Source of the DNA: Chloroflexota bacterium
Lineage (GTDB): Bacteria; Chloroflexota; Limnocylindria; Limnocylindrales; CSP1-4
Assembly (NCBI GenBank): GCA_027346765.1
Contig: DAIERN010000082.1
Location: 1 to 6,513, forward strand
Direction of reading: 5' to 3'
DNA: 6,513 bases
Translations under genes and position numbers: made by a program
The notes under the pieces: model-generated
Database searches by the model: none
The model's input: the letters and a program-made list of their open reading frames with translations, nothing else
What the model was told of the DNA's origin: nothing
Shown here: positions 5,720 through 6,513 of the stretch, in pieces
Layout of the letters: every line of letters starts with the position of its first letter
Position numbering within the stretch: position 1 is the first letter of the stretch

Positions 5720-6513
5720 TTAGTAGGCGGCGAGGCGCCGGGCGGCTTCCGCGATGCGCTCGGGATTGGGCATGAACCAGTCCTCGAGGACGTGGTTGTA
5801 GGGCACGCCGGGGACGTCTGGCCCGGTGACGCGAACGATGGGTCCGTCGAGGGACTCGAAGGCCTCCTCAGCCAGGATCGCGGCGATCTCCGCGCCGTAG
5901 CCGCCGAACCGGTTGTCCTCGTAGACCACGACCGCCTTGCCCGTCTTGCGGACGCTCCCCAGGAGAGTCTCGCCGTCCAGCGGACGGAGCGTGCGGACAT
6001 CGACCACCTCCGCACTCACGCCGTCGGACGCGAGCAGCTCAGCGGCTTCCAGGGCGTACTGCGCCATCAGGCCGTAGGCGATCAGGGTGACGTCGGTCCC
6101 CTCGCGCGTCACCGCAGCTTTGCCGATGGGGATCGTGTAGTCCCCGTCGGGCACGTCGCCGCGCACGGAGCGGTACATCTTCTTGTGCTCGAAGAAGAGC
6201 ACCGGGTCGTTGTCGCGAATGGAGGTCCGCAACAACCCGCGCGCGTCGTACGGCGTCGACGGGATGACGACCTTCAGACCGGGGATGTGGGCGAAGAACG
6301 CCTCGACGCTTTGCGAGTGATACAGCGCGCCATGAACGCCGCCGCCGTAGGGCGCCCGCAGCGTCATGGGGCATGAGAAGGCGCCGTTGGAGCGGAAGCG
6401 CATCCGCGCCGCCTCGGACAGGATCTGGTTGAACGCGGGGAAGATGAAGTCGGCGAACTGGATCTCCGGTACCGGGCGCAGGCCGTACATCGCCATGCCG
6501 ATCGCCATGCCCA
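5720..6513 (-). CDS. 2-oxoacid dehydrogenase E1 component, beta subunit (branched-chain or pyruvate type), partial
   Basis: E1 alpha/beta uses thiamine diphosphate to decarboxylate a 2-oxoacid and acylate the E2 lipoyl group. The frame is still open at the right edge (GMAIGMAMYG), and about 60 N-terminal residues of a usual ~325 are missing. The ATG at 6508 is therefore internal, not the start. Visible signatures, numbered from that Met: PEIQFADFIFPAFNQI (14-29); YGGGVHGALYHSQS (54-67) with H64, the position of the conserved active-site His in the family; GLKVVIPSTPYDARGLL (77-93); FFEHKKMYR (105-113). The C-terminal transketolase domain has AEVVDVRTLRPLD (166-178) and YEDNRFGGYGAEIA (196-209). 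The HSQ form and the FGGYGAEIA stretch lean to branched-chain 2-oxoacid dehydrogenase. The LYR..R.DVP.GDYTIPIGKA segment also resembles Gram-positive pyruvate dehydrogenase, so the substrate stays open. E1 alpha would be expected beyond the right edge. Confidence 0.95.
   Translation of the reverse strand, partial: GMAIGMAMYGLRPVPEIQFADFIFPAFNQILSEAARMRFRSNGAFSCPMTLRAPYGGGVHGALYHSQSVEAFFAHIPGLKVVIPSTPYDARGLLRTSIRDNDPVLFFEHKKMYRSVRGDVPDGDYTIPIGKAAVTREGTDVTLIAYGLMAQYALEAAELLASDGVSAEVVDVRTLRPLDGETLLGSVRKTGKAVVVYEDNRFGGYGAEIAAILAEEAFESLDGPIVRVTGPDVPGVPYNHVLEDWFMPNPERIAEAARRLAAY

Noticed and set aside
6506..6508. ATG at 6508 as the start of E1 beta
   Set aside because: The frame stays open upstream to the window edge, and the residues there are internal to the conserved E1 beta core, so the gene is partial.

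Overview
The window is GC-rich and gene-dense, and seven protein-coding genes account for nearly all of it. Six lie on the minus strand and one on the plus strand. I see no tRNA, rRNA, CRISPR array, insertion sequence or phage gene. Family content and style point to a high-GC bacterium, most plausibly Chloroflexota or a nearby lineage. The supporting traits are a Pro/Thr-rich linker after a membrane anchor, a PG_binding_4/VanW-type surface protein, a Deinococcus/Chloroflexi-like E2, and several genes lacking a clear Shine-Dalgarno. This placement is an inference with moderate-to-low confidence.

Layout, in minus-strand transcription order from the right edge: (1) the C-terminal ~80% of a 2-oxoacid dehydrogenase E1 beta subunit, cut by the window end; (2) a GNAT acetyltransferase 17 bp downstream of it; (3) a 136-bp convergent gap with a small GC hairpin; (4) the only plus-strand gene, an XRE-type helix-turn-helix protein whose C-terminal half carries an apparent PD-(D/E)XK nuclease-like core; (5) a divergent promoter region; (6) the E2 dihydrolipoyl acyltransferase of the same kind of complex; (7) an NAD-dependent epimerase/dehydratase-like SDR; (8) lipoyl synthase lipA; (9) the N-terminal part of a membrane-anchored or lipoprotein cell-wall protein that runs off the left edge.

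The metabolic theme is lipoate-dependent 2-oxoacid oxidation. E1 beta and E2 are two parts of one multienzyme complex, with branched-chain 2-oxoacids or pyruvate as likely substrate. LipA inserts the sulfurs that turn the octanoyl group on the E2 lysine into lipoate. The E1 beta and E2 genes, usually adjacent, are separated here by about 1.46 kb holding the acetyltransferase and the oppositely oriented HTH/nuclease-like gene.

The least expected features are that HTH-PD-(D/E)XK fusion protein and a 12-bp motif (CGTAACCCGTAA). The motif occurs once in the gap upstream of lipA and once in the HTH/E2 divergent gap, in the same orientation relative to lipA and to the HTH gene. Together they suggest, without proving, local regulation of lipoylation and of the dehydrogenase by the HTH protein.
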